Notes: generated by a model from the letters alone, not told the origin. Shown: positions 32,368 through 43,096, counted from the first letter of the stretch. The stretch is DNA of 64,000 bases from Thiodiazotropha sp040507225 (GCA_040507225.1 JBEVVG010000001.1:744001-808000), one strand, 5' to 3'. Program-made: numbers and translations.

Positions 32368-32652
32368 TCAGGTCGGTTTGACTTTACAGTCACCCAGAAT
32401 TTGCGCCTGGCAGGCCAGCCGGTCATGACGTCCGGCCATGTTCTCCTTGAGCACCTTCTCTTCCAGCACAGACGGTTCGGTAAGGTTGTTCCAACCTTCC
32501 TCCACATGCATCATGCAAGTACCGCAATCGCCCTCGCGACAGCCGTAAATGATGCCTGCACCAATCTTCTCGGAAACCTCGATGACCCGTGTACCTGCGG
32601 GTACGTTCACGGTCTGTTCAATATCTGCGAATGTAATCTTAGCTTTTGCCAT
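32368..32652 (-). CDS. [2Fe-2S] ferredoxin
   Basis: 94 residues: GCREGDCGTCMMHVEEG with a distant LACQAQILGDCKV gives the four-cysteine plant-type cluster site. Similar in plan to the next gene, so the two may be duplicates. Lies between the flavodiiron gene and the second ferredoxin in the nifB operon. Probable electron carrier, perhaps to the flavodiiron protein. Confidence 0.9.
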   Translation of the reverse strand: MAKAKITFADIEQTVNVPAGTRVIEVSEKIGAGIIYGCREGDCGTCMMHVEEGWNNLTEPSVLEEKVLKENMAGRHDRLACQAQILGDCKVKPT

Positions 32653-32690
32653 ATCAGTTCACCCTAGGGTCTGTTAAAACGATTTCGGTA

Positions 32691-33974
32691 TCAGATCAGG
32701 TCGGCCAGATCGACCACCTCTTTTTTGTGTTTTTTTCCAACCAGTTCTTCGGCAATCGCCTGACCGAAATCACGACACGCCTCCAGTTCTTCCTCGGTAG
32801 GTATCAGTTTGACTTTCAAACCCTGCTGCGGAATCCGCATCTTTAGACCGCGCATCCGGTCCTCGATCATGGAGACCGCTTCGCCACTCCAGCCAAAGGA
32901 ACCGAAAGCACCACCCAGCTTGCCTTTCAGGTTGACTACGGCCAGGGACGAGAGCAGGTCCCAAACCGGTTTGACTGCATCACCGTTGATGGTCGGGGAA
33001 CCGAACAGCAGGGCGTCCGCCTCCTCGATGAGGTCGACGAAGGGGCCTGTTTCCCCACCCTCAAGATCGTATAGAGACACCCTCACTCCGTCGATCACAC
33101 TGGCGCCGGTACTGATCTCCTCGGCCATCCTCGCCGTGTTGCCGTAGGAGCTCATGTAGAAAATGATCAGGGAGCGGTCATCGACCCCGATTTCCCGTGA
33201 CAGGCTGGAGGTCGACAACTCCCGGTAGTGGGTGACATAACGTCTCGGTCGTTCTCTGAGGATTGGCCCATGGGTCGGAGCGATCTGCTTCAGCTTGAGC
33301 GGCTCGATCAACTGTAATGCCTCCATCACGTGCTTCTTGAAAGGCCGCATGATGTGGGCGTAGTAATAATCGAAAGAGAAACGGAAATCACCCACCCGGT
33401 CGTTGAACATTCGCTTGTCACAGTAGTGGCAGCCGAACACATCACCGGAAAACAGGATACCCTCCTCCTCCAGATAGGTGCACTGGGTATCCGGCCAGTG
33501 CAGAAACGGGGTATGCAAAAAACGCAGGGTACGATCGCCCAGACTGATGCGGTCGTCAGTGGTCACCGTGGTGTACTCGAAGGCGCCGTTGGTGGGCTTG
33601 AGCAGCGCCTTGAGCATGGAGGTCGCCCGCTGAGATATGTACAGCTTTGCCTGAGGGGCTCGACGCATCAATTCCGGCAGGGCGCCGGTATGGTCCGGCT
33701 CCAGGTGGTTCAGCACGATGTACTTGATCTCCTGGTAGCTCACCTCGGATTCCAGGCGAGCGAAGAACTCATCACTGAAATTGGCCTTGACAGTATCAAT
33801 GATGGCCACACCGTCCTGCCCCTTCACCAGGTAGGAGTTATAGGTGGTGCCATTGGCGGTACTGAGAATGATGTCGAAGGTGCGCAATGAGGGATCCAAC
33901 GCGCCAATCCAGTAGACGCCGTCTGCGAATTCAATCGCATCCCGATGGCTTGAGGCGTCGATTTCGTAGCTCAC
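32691..33974 (-). CDS. A-type flavodiiron protein (FprA)
   Basis: 427 residues. N-terminal metallo-beta-lactamase di-iron domain with the ligand motif HLEPDHTG and SGDVFGCHY region, followed by a flavodoxin domain (IIFYMSSYGNTARMAEEIS and FGSFGWSGEAVSMIEDRM). Such proteins reduce O2 or NO to water or N2O. In a nif operon it is likely an oxygen scavenger, fed by the neighbouring ferredoxins. ATGA overlap with nifO. Confidence 0.94.
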   Translation of the reverse strand: MSYEIDASSHRDAIEFADGVYWIGALDPSLRTFDIILSTANGTTYNSYLVKGQDGVAIIDTVKANFSDEFFARLESEVSYQEIKYIVLNHLEPDHTGALPELMRRAPQAKLYISQRATSMLKALLKPTNGAFEYTTVTTDDRISLGDRTLRFLHTPFLHWPDTQCTYLEEEGILFSGDVFGCHYCDKRMFNDRVGDFRFSFDYYYAHIMRPFKKHVMEALQLIEPLKLKQIAPTHGPILRERPRRYVTHYRELSTSSLSREIGVDDRSLIIFYMSSYGNTARMAEEISTGASVIDGVRVSLYDLEGGETGPFVDLIEEADALLFGSPTINGDAVKPVWDLLSSLAVVNLKGKLGGAFGSFGWSGEAVSMIEDRMRGLKMRIPQQGLKVKLIPTEEELEACRDFGQAIAEELVGKKHKKEVVDLADLI

Positions 33975-34387
33975 TGGGGCTCCTCACAGGGATCGGACAC
34001 CCGGGGGCAGGACTGCAGGTCCTGTTCCGCATCCAGGCGGATACCCAAATGATCGAGCACAGGTCCAGGTACGAATCCGGACTGTTTGAGTCCGTCGCAA
34101 GACATCAGCGGTCTGCGGATGAGGATCGGGTCATCCACCATCAACTGCAAAGCCGATTCCTCGTCCATCTTATCGATCGCGATGTCACCGTTTTTCACCC
34201 GCGGGGCGGAATCATTGAACCACTGGTTCACCGGGGTATCCGAAAAAAACGATCTCAGGGTATCAGCGGTCCACGGCGCACTCAGCAGATCCCTGACCTC
34301 GAAAAGTATTCCATGTTCACGCAGGATCGCTTTCTGCCGGTTGTTGCCAACACAGCCTGGTTTTTCATAGAAAACCAGTTCACTCAT
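33971..34387 (-). CDS. nifO: NifO, ArsC/Spx-family nitrogenase-associated protein
   Basis: 138 residues from ATG 34387. ArsC-like thioredoxin fold: SELVFYEKPGCVGNNRQKAILREHGI at the N-terminus and DPILIRRPLMSCDG. NifO of Azotobacter affects molybdenum partitioning between nitrogenase and nitrate reductase. Sits between the small ORF and the flavodiiron gene in the nifB operon. Confidence 0.9.
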   Translation of the reverse strand: MSELVFYEKPGCVGNNRQKAILREHGILFEVRDLLSAPWTADTLRSFFSDTPVNQWFNDSAPRVKNGDIAIDKMDEESALQLMVDDPILIRRPLMSCDGLKQSGFVPGPVLDHLGIRLDAEQDLQSCPRVSDPCEEPQ

Positions 34388-34595
34388 GATGCCGGGACTC
34401 ATACAGACTCATGATCAGTGCGGATTGACGCACCCAGACCCGATCCGGCAGCGTCATGCCATAGGGTTTGCTGCGAGTCACCGGGCGGGTGAAGTGATTG
34501 CGCATCAAACGGATGAACTGATGATAGGGTTTCACCGTTCGTGCATGCACATTGCCCGGTACGGGTGCGAGTTGCTGTTGCATGATCTTTTCCAT
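34380..34595 (-). CDS. small unknown protein of the nifB operon
   Basis: 71 residues from ATG 34595 with GGAGGT 8 bases upstream, and overlapping nifO by 8 bases. Basic and helical (VKPYHQFIRLMRNHFTRPVTR; ALIMSLYESRHHE). I recognise no family. The good ribosome site and coupling support reality; the larger open frames in this stretch lack such a site. Confidence 0.6.
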   Translation of the reverse strand: MEKIMQQQLAPVPGNVHARTVKPYHQFIRLMRNHFTRPVTRSKPYGMTLPDRVWVRQSALIMSLYESRHHE

Positions 34596-34677
34596 TTGGC
34601 AGTACCTCCGCGGTATTTTCGCTGTCGCAATGTCGGCGACAGTCAAACCTGTTGGGAATAGCGTTTTCACCGGACAC

Positions 34678-34956
34678 TCAGCGTGACTGAATTTCCGCCA
34701 TTACCTCCGCCATACGCTCCGGAGGTATTCCGGTCAAAGAACCCGGAGGATTGGCCGGCTCGTTGAACGGGTTCAGGATCGCCCCCTCGATGGGACAGAT
34801 ACTGACGCATTGGGGATCAGCATGATCACCCTCGCACTCGGTGCACTTTTTCGCGTCGATCAGAAAATGGGGACGCGCCTCATAGATGGCCTGGCTCGGG
34901 CAAAGAGGTTCACAGGCCCAGCAGTTGACGCAACTTTCGATAATTTCGTATGACAT
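34678..34956 (-). CDS. fdxN: FdxN, 2x[4Fe-4S] ferredoxin after nifB
   Basis: 92 residues: CVNCWACEPLCP and the spread motif CTECEGDHADPQCVSICP, then a non-cluster C-terminal tail of about 35 residues. FdxN next to nifB supports NifB-dependent cofactor synthesis in Azotobacter. Related to the copy at 21655-21849. Confidence 0.93.
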   Translation of the reverse strand: MSYEIIESCVNCWACEPLCPSQAIYEARPHFLIDAKKCTECEGDHADPQCVSICPIEGAILNPFNEPANPPGSLTGIPPERMAEVMAEIQSR

Positions 34957-34967
34957 GGTTACGCTCC

Positions 34968-36476
34968 TCAGGCGCCGGCCTGGATTTGATCCGCTGCGCG
35001 GGGTTCATCGAGGCGGCCAGCCTCTGCCATTTCGGCGTAGACTTTGGCCACCGCTTCCTCGATCGCTTCCATGGCATGTTCTCCGTTGGGTTGAATGCCC
35101 GCTTCCTCGAGCATCTCCCAGGGTTCGTAACCGATCTTGGAGCAGAGTACGGCTTCGCAACCCTCAAGGGTGCGGATGGTTTTCTGCAGGGTCGTCTCCG
35201 CATCGCCGCAGGTGTCGCCGCCGCTGCAATAGAGATCGACTTTTCGGTGTCCAATGAAACGCACGTCGTACTGGGATGCTTCGTAGACCAGGAATTCCCG
35301 GGCATGTCCAAAATGCTGATTGATCACGCCGCCTCCGGTGGTCGCCACGGCCATGAGCACCGGGCGGGTTTCCTTGGGGCTGCGTTTCAGGGAACTCAGG
35401 GGAATGAAGGTTTCCGCTTTCTGTTCGCGTTTCGCTTCCATGGTGGCGGTCACCGCTGCCTGGTAGTCGGCGCGCTTTGCCATCGCCTCCTGGTAGTCGA
35501 TGTCCATCATCTCCACCTTGTCCATGGTGAATTCATCACCGCGATCCTCACCCAGCATACCGACCGCGTCGGCACGGCACTGGCGGCAGTGACGCATCAT
35601 GTTCATGTCACCGGCACACTTGTCCTGCAGGCTCTGAAGTTCGTCATGGGTAGGTCCACGCTGACCCATGACACCATAGAACGTGCCATGCTCGGCCTCG
35701 GCGATCAGCGGCATGACATTGTGCAGAAAGGCACCCTTGGCCTTGACTACCTTGCTGACCTCTTCGAGGTGCTGGTCGTTGACCCCGGGGATCATCACAG
35801 AGTTGACCTTCACCAGAATGCCCTTGTCGGTGAGCATCTGCAGACCTTTCTGCTGCTGCTCAATGAGGATTTCGGCGCCCTTACGGCCTTTGATGCGACG
35901 ATTCTTCCAGAAGATCCAGGGATAGATTTTGGCTCCCACATCCGGATCCACACAGTTAATAGTGATGGTGACGTGATCAATGTTGTGTTTGCACAACTCC
36001 TCGACCTGCTCGGGCAGCGACAGCCCGTTGGTGGAGACGCAGAGCTTGATGTCGGGCGCCTTCTCGGTGAGTTGGCGAAAGGTATCGAAGGTGCGTTCAG
36101 GGTTAGCCAGGGGATCGCCGGGACCGGCGATGCCCAGCACGGTCATCTGCGGGATGTTGGCCGCTACGGCCATAACCTTCTTGACCGCCTGATCAGGGGT
36201 GAGCAGTTCAGAAACCACGCCGGGACGGGATTCGTTGGCGCAGTCATATTTGCGGTTGCAGTAGTGACACTGAATGTTGCAGGCCGGAGCCACCGCGACG
36301 TGCATACGCGCGAAATGGTGGTGCGCCTCTTCGGAATAACAGGGATGGTTGTGTACCTTTTCCCGGATATGTTCCGGCAGATGCCCCAGTTGATCACTGC
36401 TGCTGCCACATCCGGACGAACTGCATCCGCCTTGAGCCCCTGCTTCGGCTGATTGACCAATCACTTTCAATTCCAT
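34968..36476 (-). CDS. nifB: NifB, radical SAM FeMo-co core synthase
   Basis: 502 residues from the second of two adjacent ATGs, 7 bases after GGAGG. The N-terminal Cys/Ser-rich GCSSSGCGSSSDQL precedes the radical SAM motif CNIQCHYCNRKYDC. A C-terminal NifX-like domain (AVATTGGGVINQHFGHAREF) completes the two-domain NifB form. NifB inserts carbide and forms NifB-co. First gene of nifB-fdxN-ORF-nifO-fprA-fdx-fdx-nifQ. Confidence 0.97.
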   Translation of the reverse strand: MELKVIGQSAEAGAQGGCSSSGCGSSSDQLGHLPEHIREKVHNHPCYSEEAHHHFARMHVAVAPACNIQCHYCNRKYDCANESRPGVVSELLTPDQAVKKVMAVAANIPQMTVLGIAGPGDPLANPERTFDTFRQLTEKAPDIKLCVSTNGLSLPEQVEELCKHNIDHVTITINCVDPDVGAKIYPWIFWKNRRIKGRKGAEILIEQQQKGLQMLTDKGILVKVNSVMIPGVNDQHLEEVSKVVKAKGAFLHNVMPLIAEAEHGTFYGVMGQRGPTHDELQSLQDKCAGDMNMMRHCRQCRADAVGMLGEDRGDEFTMDKVEMMDIDYQEAMAKRADYQAAVTATMEAKREQKAETFIPLSSLKRSPKETRPVLMAVATTGGGVINQHFGHAREFLVYEASQYDVRFIGHRKVDLYCSGGDTCGDAETTLQKTIRTLEGCEAVLCSKIGYEPWEMLEEAGIQPNGEHAMEAIEEAVAKVYAEMAEAGRLDEPRAADQIQAGA

Positions 36477-36528
36477 CATCCGGCCTCCCAAACTGTGCCT
36501 AAATGTTTTCACTGTTGGAGAGACAAAT

Positions 36529-36543
36529 GCAATCTGCGTGCCT
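36529..36543 (-). promoter_or_regulatory. sigma-54 promoter of nifB
   Basis: Minus-strand AGGCAC-N5-TTGC; the -12 half is perfect and only the first base of the -24 half differs. It lies 53 bases before the nifB start. Confidence 0.82.
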
Positions 36544-36606
36544 AGTCTGGAGAGAGATTTTATTTATCTGTTTTTACTGACTTTTTTATTCTCACCCTAA
36601 TGAAAT

Positions 36607-36654
36607 TGTCACGTTGACGACAGAATCGCGGGGCTGTGTGTACGGGTGTCTACA
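36607..36654. promoter_or_regulatory. two NifA activator sites upstream of nifB
   Basis: TGT-N10-ACA occurs at 36607-36622 and again at 36639-36654, with 32 bases between equivalent positions (about three helical turns, so same face). They are centred about 96 and 128 bases upstream of the predicted start. Confidence 0.8.
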
Positions 36655-36948
36655 GTGGATGTGGTCGGCGTGTCACAAGATTCCGCCTGAGGGTTCAGAG
36701 CAGCAACCGATTACACAAACCCACGATCCTGGCTCAATCCCGGGCACCGGGTGTAAGCGCAGCCCTAGTGAGCCACGCGGTAAATAATGTAACGATCAGC
36801 CGGACCCACTAGGCTCAGTATTGGCGGCAAGCCGGGTCTGCGCCTCACGCCAGGGACCCGCGGTTCCACGCAATGCGAGAGACCGCGGGTCAGGTCGAGA
36901 GATTTGAAGCGAACGCCGGAAAGGGAACCCAGGGCAGGAATCCACCCT
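36655..36948. other. intergenic region between nifA and nifB
   Basis: About 290 bases without a supported gene. A 10-bp inverted repeat (GACCCGCGGT at 36855-36864 and ACCGCGGGTC at 36882-36891) lies past the nifA stop; no T-run follows it, so it is at best a weak terminator. Confidence 0.5.
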
Positions 36949-38495
<1,547 letters not shown>

Positions 38496-38496
<1 letters not shown>

Positions 38497-40130
38497 CAAC
38501 CGTGATCCTCCACGCCGCTCAGCGGCAACCTGATAAACACCCGGCAACCGCCGAAGAAGTCGGGATCGATTTCAACACTACCCCCATGACCGATTATGAT
38601 CTCCTGAGCCATGGTCAATCCCATGCCAGCATGCTCCTTGGGATGCTCCCATCCGCAAAAGAAAGGTTCAAAAACTTTGAGTCGGTGGGTATTCGGAACC
38701 CCCAGACCATTATCCATGATCGCTGTTACCAAATCCTGTCCGTCGAGGTAGGTTTCGAGACGTATCTCACGATAGGTGTGTTTCGCCTCGATGACCGCCT
38801 TGATGGCGTTATCGATGATGTATTTGAACAGCCCGCGCAGGGCGTTGACACGTCCCGAGACGCAGGGCAGTACCGGCGCGGGCCGCCAGTCCACCACGAT
38901 ACCCGCGGAAAGCAGCGCGTGGGTGGACATCCGTATCACCTCATGCAGCAACTCATTGACATTGACCAGGGTGGTTTGTTCCACCACCGGGCTGGGCAGG
39001 GCGGCGTGCAGACTCTCCACCGCCTCATCACCGCTCTGCAAGGCCTGTTGAAGGACCCGCACCAGACCGTTCTGTTCATCGGAGCCCGGCATCGCCAGGG
39101 CAGCCTTGATGACGTTCAGAGGCACCTGCATCTTGAAGATGGCCCCGGAGATGGCCTCTCGCATGGTCTGGACCATCTGCTGTTCCGCCATGGTGGCGCG
39201 AATCATGTTCAATCGGGCTTCCTGGATCCGGTTTCGGCTACCGGTCACCTCGTTGGCAATCAGCAACAGGCAACAGCGGGCATTTTCCGGCTGTTTGAAA
39301 TAGTGCTGCGCCGCTTCGTCCAATTCCGGTACATGCACCCCGGAACAGGCGAACCAACGCGGATGGGCGGAACTGCCCGGCGGATCCAAACGGATTTCCA
39401 CATTCGTGAACCCCTGCCCCACCTGGCAGACTTTGCCCAGGTCGAAACCAATCTGCTGCTCCAACGCCTCGAGGAATACAGCGGCCGGCTCCACCCCGCG
39501 GAAATCCCCCATCAACGCTTTGTAGGCATGATTGTCCATCAGCACCTTGCCATCGGTCGCCACCATCGCCACCACCATGGGTGCGGCATTGAGGGCGGCT
39601 TCGGTGATGTTCTTCTGATACTTCAGCTGCTGCTGCAACTGGTGTACCTCGGTGACATCGCGGTGCATGCCGAGAAAGTAAGCCGTCTTGCCCTGCTTGT
39701 CGTTGACCGGAGAGATGGTCAGCTCCGCGATGTATTCCGTCTTGTCCTTGCGATGATTGATCAGCATTCCCTGCCAGACACGCTTGCCCTGAATCGTCAG
39801 CCAGAGATCGCGGTAGACCGACGCGGGGGTGGAGCGACTCGAAAGCACCGATTCGTTTTTCCCGATGACCTCGTCCCGGGTGTATCCGGTCAACTGCTCG
39901 AAAGCTGAATTCACGTACAGGATGTGGGCATCCGGATCGGTGATTGAGATCGCCACCGGCGCCTGCTCGACGGTCTCCAGAAACAGTTTGGGTGGCAGGT
40001 AGTTTTTGCCGCCAATGGGACTGAAGGCCTCGATGATTTCAGCCGGGGTGCCTTCCGGAGGTGATGCGAGAAAACTGCTGATGCGATCCGCAAGATCGTT
40101 TTGTGTGGTTTTGACTGGGCGCTGAATCAT
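38496..40130 (-). CDS. nifL: NifL, redox/nitrogen-sensing anti-activator
   Basis: 544 residues from ATG 40130. A first PAS domain (EQAPVAISITDPDAHILYVNSAFEQLTGYTRDEVIGKNES) expected to bind FAD, a second PAS (AALNAAPMVVAMVATDGKVLMDN), a linker and a C-terminal GHKL ATP-binding region (DNGLGVPNTHRLKVFEPFF). The histidine-kinase H-box position (FKMQVPLNVIKAAL) lacks a phospho-accepting His, as expected for a protein-binding rather than kinase function. It inhibits NifA under oxidising or nitrogen-replete conditions. Cotranscribed with nifA. Confidence 0.95.
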
Positions 40131-40178
40131 TTTCGCGAACACCTCAAACAGATTTCTTAATCCTGACCTACAAAAGCT

Positions 40179-40193
40179 GCAATTCCCATACCA
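40179..40193 (-). promoter_or_regulatory. candidate sigma-54 promoter of nifLA
   Basis: Minus-strand TGGTAT-N5-TTGC, 49 bases before nifL. The -12 half is perfect and the -24 half is weaker than in structural operons. Confidence 0.6.
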
Positions 40194-40234
40194 TACAGCG
40201 ATTACCCGGCTCTGACGCTAACCCCGCAGGGATT

Positions 40235-40250
40235 TGTCGTCAACTCTACA
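40235..40250. promoter_or_regulatory. NifA activator site 1 between nifL and rnfA
   Basis: TGT-N10-ACA, about 74 bases upstream of the predicted nifLA start and about 200 bases upstream of the predicted rnfA start. Confidence 0.72.
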
Positions 40251-40267
40251 AAGGTATCGGCCATTGC

Positions 40268-40283
40268 TGTGCGAAAACCTACA
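40268..40283. promoter_or_regulatory. NifA activator site 2 between nifL and rnfA
   Basis: Second TGT-N10-ACA, 33 bases from site 1; about 107 bases upstream of nifLA and about 168 bases upstream of rnfA. It can serve both directions. Confidence 0.72.
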
Positions 40284-40416
40284 ATCCTCCCGCATCGATA
40301 TTTGATGCATCCCTCTGTCCCGGTCATCCGGCAAACCGGTTTAGCCCCGTTGTTTCAGCAGTCTAGACCTGTTTTGGTGCCGCTGACGACCCAAGATTGG
40401 GCGGGTATTTGTCAAT

Positions 40417-40431
40417 TGGCATATTTTTTGT
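40417..40431 (+). promoter_or_regulatory. candidate sigma-54 promoter of rnfABCDGEH
   Basis: TGGCAT-N5-TTGT, 38 bases before rnfA. The -24 half is good, but the -12 half has T instead of the usual C, so it is a weaker call. Confidence 0.55.
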
Positions 40432-40468
40432 TGGGTGAATACCGTGTCAGATCCGAACCGAGACATCC

Positions 40469-41047
40469 ATGGAATATCTGCTCATCATTTTATCCACTGC
40501 ACTGGTCAATAACGTAGTCCTGGTCAAATTCCTGGGCCTCTGCCCATTCATGGGCGTGTCCAACAAGCTCGATTCAGCCCTCGGGATGGGCCTGGCGACG
40601 ACCTTCGTACTGACCCTGGCCGCCTTCGCCGGCTGGTTGCTGGAGCACTATGTACTGCTGCCGCTGGACCTCGGTTTCCTGCGCATCCTGACCTTCATCC
40701 TGGTCATCGCCGTAGTCGTGCAGTTCACCGAAATGGTGGTGCGCAAGACCTCTCCGGCACTCTACCAGGTGCTGGGCATCTTCCTGCCTCTGATCACCAC
40801 CAACTGCGCAGTGCTCGGTGTCGCCCTGCTGAATGTGCAGCAGGATCATGATCTGCTGGCGAGCCTGATGTACGGCTTCGGATCAGCATTGGGATTCACC
40901 GTCGTCCTGGTGATGTTTGCCGGCCTGCGTGAGCGCCTGGCGCTGGCCAACGTACCCCAGGTATTCAGCGGTGCGCCGATCGCTTTCGTGGTAGCCGGCC
41001 TCATGTCCCTGGCATTCATGGGATTTGCCGGCCTCACCAGTCACTGA
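40469..41047 (+). CDS. rnfA: RnfA membrane subunit
   Basis: 192 residues, six predicted membrane helices, beginning EYLLIILSTALVNNVVLVKFLGLCPFMGVS with conserved LITTNCAVLGVALLN. RnfA and RnfE are paralogous and together coordinate an Fe-S cluster in the membrane. The Rnf complex uses ion motive force to drive electrons from NADH to ferredoxin for nitrogenase. A nif-linked rnf1 copy next to nifLA matches Azotobacter. Confidence 0.97.
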   Translation: MEYLLIILSTALVNNVVLVKFLGLCPFMGVSNKLDSALGMGLATTFVLTLAAFAGWLLEHYVLLPLDLGFLRILTFILVIAVVVQFTEMVVRKTSPALYQVLGIFLPLITTNCAVLGVALLNVQQDHDLLASLMYGFGSALGFTVVLVMFAGLRERLALANVPQVFSGAPIAFVVAGLMSLAFMGFAGLTSH

Positions 41048-41060
41048 AGGAGTCTTGACG

Positions 41061-41591
41061 ATGGTTAGTGCGATCATGATCGTTACTTTACTGGGCCTCA
41101 TTATGGGGGCAATGCTTGGCGTGGCCGCGAAATACCTGGCCGTGGAAGGCAATCCCCTGCAGGAGGAGATCGAGGGTCTGCTGCCGGGTTCGCAATGCGG
41201 ACAGTGCGGTTATCCGGGATGCACCCCGGCGGCGGCGGCAGTCGCCAACGGCGAAGCGCCGGTCACTCTGTGTCCCCCCGGGGGCAAGGCGCTGGCCGAG
41301 TCATTGGCCGAGAAACTCGGGGTCAGTGTCGATCTCTCCGGTGTCGAGGAACAGGCCCCCCGGGTGGCCTTCATCCATGAAAATCTGTGTGTCGGCTGCA
41401 CCAAGTGTTTCAAGCGTTGTCCCACCGACGCCATTCTCGGCGGTCCGAAACAGATCCACGCGGTGTTCGCGGATGCCTGTACCGGTTGTGAGAAGTGCTA
41501 TGACGTCTGTCCGACCGAATGCATCGAGATGCGGCCGATCCAATTCACCCTCCAGACATGGTACTGGCCCGAGCCGGCCAAGGTGGCCTGA
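41061..41591 (+). CDS. rnfB: RnfB Fe-S subunit
   Basis: 176 residues from ATG 41061 (GAAGGAG upstream). N-terminal membrane anchor, then the four-Cys motif GSQCGQCGYPGCTPAA, and two [4Fe-4S] motifs (CVGCTKCFKRCP; CTGCEKCYDVCP). Electrons pass from RnfC-side flavins through these clusters to the acceptor ferredoxin. Confidence 0.96.
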   Translation: MVSAIMIVTLLGLIMGAMLGVAAKYLAVEGNPLQEEIEGLLPGSQCGQCGYPGCTPAAAAVANGEAPVTLCPPGGKALAESLAEKLGVSVDLSGVEEQAPRVAFIHENLCVGCTKCFKRCPTDAILGGPKQIHAVFADACTGCEKCYDVCPTECIEMRPIQFTLQTWYWPEPAKVA

Positions 41592-43096
41592 TGCAAACCG
41601 CGCAACTCCTCAAACTGTTTAAGATCCGTGGCGGGGTGCACCCGGACGATCGCAAGGAACTCAGTGCCGGCCGGGCGATTGAGCCGCTGCCCATGGCCCC
41701 GCTGCTGCACATCCCGTTGCAACAGCACATCGGCGCGGCCGCAGAGCCTCTGGTACGGCGCGGTGACGAAGTGAAAAAGGGGGATATCCTGGCCCGCAAC
41801 CAGGGTGCAATCTCCGCACCGGTGCATGCCCCGACTTCCGGGCGCATCATGGGTGTCGGCGGCTACCCGGCTCACCATCCTTCGGGCCTCTCTGTACGCA
41901 CCATCACCTTGAAGCCGGATGGACAGGACAGTTGGACAGACAACCTGGATCCGGTGGCCGACCCCCTCTCCCTGGAACCGGACGAGATCGCCTCGCGGGT
42001 CGCCCGGGCAGGCATAGTCGGCATGGGTGGCGCGACCTTTCCTTCTGCGGTAAAGCTCAATCTGCGTAAACGCTACCGGTTGCATACACTGGTGATTAAT
42101 GGTGCGGAGTGCGAACCCTACCTCACCTGTGACGACCGGCTGATGCAGGAAAAGTCGGCGCAGGTCCTGATGGGCGTACGGTTGATGGCGCGGGCCCTGG
42201 ATGTGGACCATGTCCTGTTCGCCATCGAGAACAACAAGCCCCTGGCTCAGGCCGCCATGCAGGCGGCTGCCGAGGATTGCGACTCGGTCACCGTGGTGGG
42301 TCTGCCGACCCGCTATCCCATGGGGTCCGAAAAGCACCTGGTGCAGACCCTGACCGGCAAGGAAACCCCGGCTCGCGGACTCACTGCCGACATCGGCGTG
42401 GTGGTCCACAACGTGGCCACCGCACTTGCGGTTCACGACGCCATCGTTCTGGGCAGACCTTTGATATCCCGGGTCGTCACCGTGACCGGCGATGCCGTCG
42501 TGCAGCCGCGAAACCTGGAGGTCCTGATCGGTACCCCCCTGTCCCACTTGATCGACTATTGCGGGGGATTCAAATCTGAACCCGAGCGCCTCATCAGCGG
42601 CGGTCCGATGATGGGCCAGCCCCTGCCGAGCACCCGGGTGCCTGTGGTCAAGGGCAGCAACGGCCTGCTTGCCCTGTCCGCGCAGGAGATCAATCCCAAT
42701 CCGGAAATGCCCTGTATACGCTGCGCCAGCTGCGTCAACGCCTGTCCCTGTGGCCTGGTGCCCCTGGAGATGGCGGCGCAGATCCGGGCCGGCGGTCTCG
42801 ACAATTCCGTAAAACTGGGCCTGCTGGACTGCATTGCCTGCGGTTCCTGCGCTTACGTTTGTCCATCCCAAATCCCCCTGGTGCAGTATTTCAACTACGC
42901 CAAGGGTGAACTCGCCTCACGTCAGAGGGCCCAGCACAAGCAGGGTGAGACGAAACGGCTCGCCGATGCCCGCAGCGATCGTATGGAAGCCATCAAGAAG
43001 GCCAAGCGGGAAGCCATGCTGAAGCGCAAGAAAGAAGCTGAGGCAAAGAAGAAAGCCGAGGCTGAGAAGGCAAAAATGGCAGGAGCGGAATCATGA
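41591..43096 (+). CDS. rnfC: RnfC NADH-binding subunit
   Basis: 501 residues from ATG 41591 (TGATG with rnfB). The NuoF-like SLBB/NADH domain contains GMGGATFPSAVKL and GAECEPYLTCDDRL; two [4Fe-4S] motifs follow (CIRCASCVNACPCGL; CIACGSCAYVCPSQIP). The C-terminal 60 residues are a Lys/Glu/Ala coiled-coil tail (KRKKEAEAKKKAEAEKAK), as in other gammaproteobacterial RnfC but shorter. Confidence 0.96.
   Translation: MQTAQLLKLFKIRGGVHPDDRKELSAGRAIEPLPMAPLLHIPLQQHIGAAAEPLVRRGDEVKKGDILARNQGAISAPVHAPTSGRIMGVGGYPAHHPSGLSVRTITLKPDGQDSWTDNLDPVADPLSLEPDEIASRVARAGIVGMGGATFPSAVKLNLRKRYRLHTLVINGAECEPYLTCDDRLMQEKSAQVLMGVRLMARALDVDHVLFAIENNKPLAQAAMQAAAEDCDSVTVVGLPTRYPMGSEKHLVQTLTGKETPARGLTADIGVVVHNVATALAVHDAIVLGRPLISRVVTVTGDAVVQPRNLEVLIGTPLSHLIDYCGGFKSEPERLISGGPMMGQPLPSTRVPVVKGSNGLLALSAQEINPNPEMPCIRCASCVNACPCGLVPLEMAAQIRAGGLDNSVKLGLLDCIACGSCAYVCPSQIPLVQYFNYAKGELASRQRAQHKQGETKRLADARSDRMEAIKKAKREAMLKRKKEAEAKKKAEAEKAKMAGAES

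Noticed and set aside
34950..36452. 500-codon open frame on the plus strand opposite nifB
   Set aside because: Antisense shadow of nifB; His/Val-rich translation without motifs, while nifB shows the radical SAM motif.
41498..42871. 457-codon minus-strand frame opposite rnfC
   Set aside because: Antisense shadow; rnfC on the plus strand has both [4Fe-4S] motifs and operon coupling.
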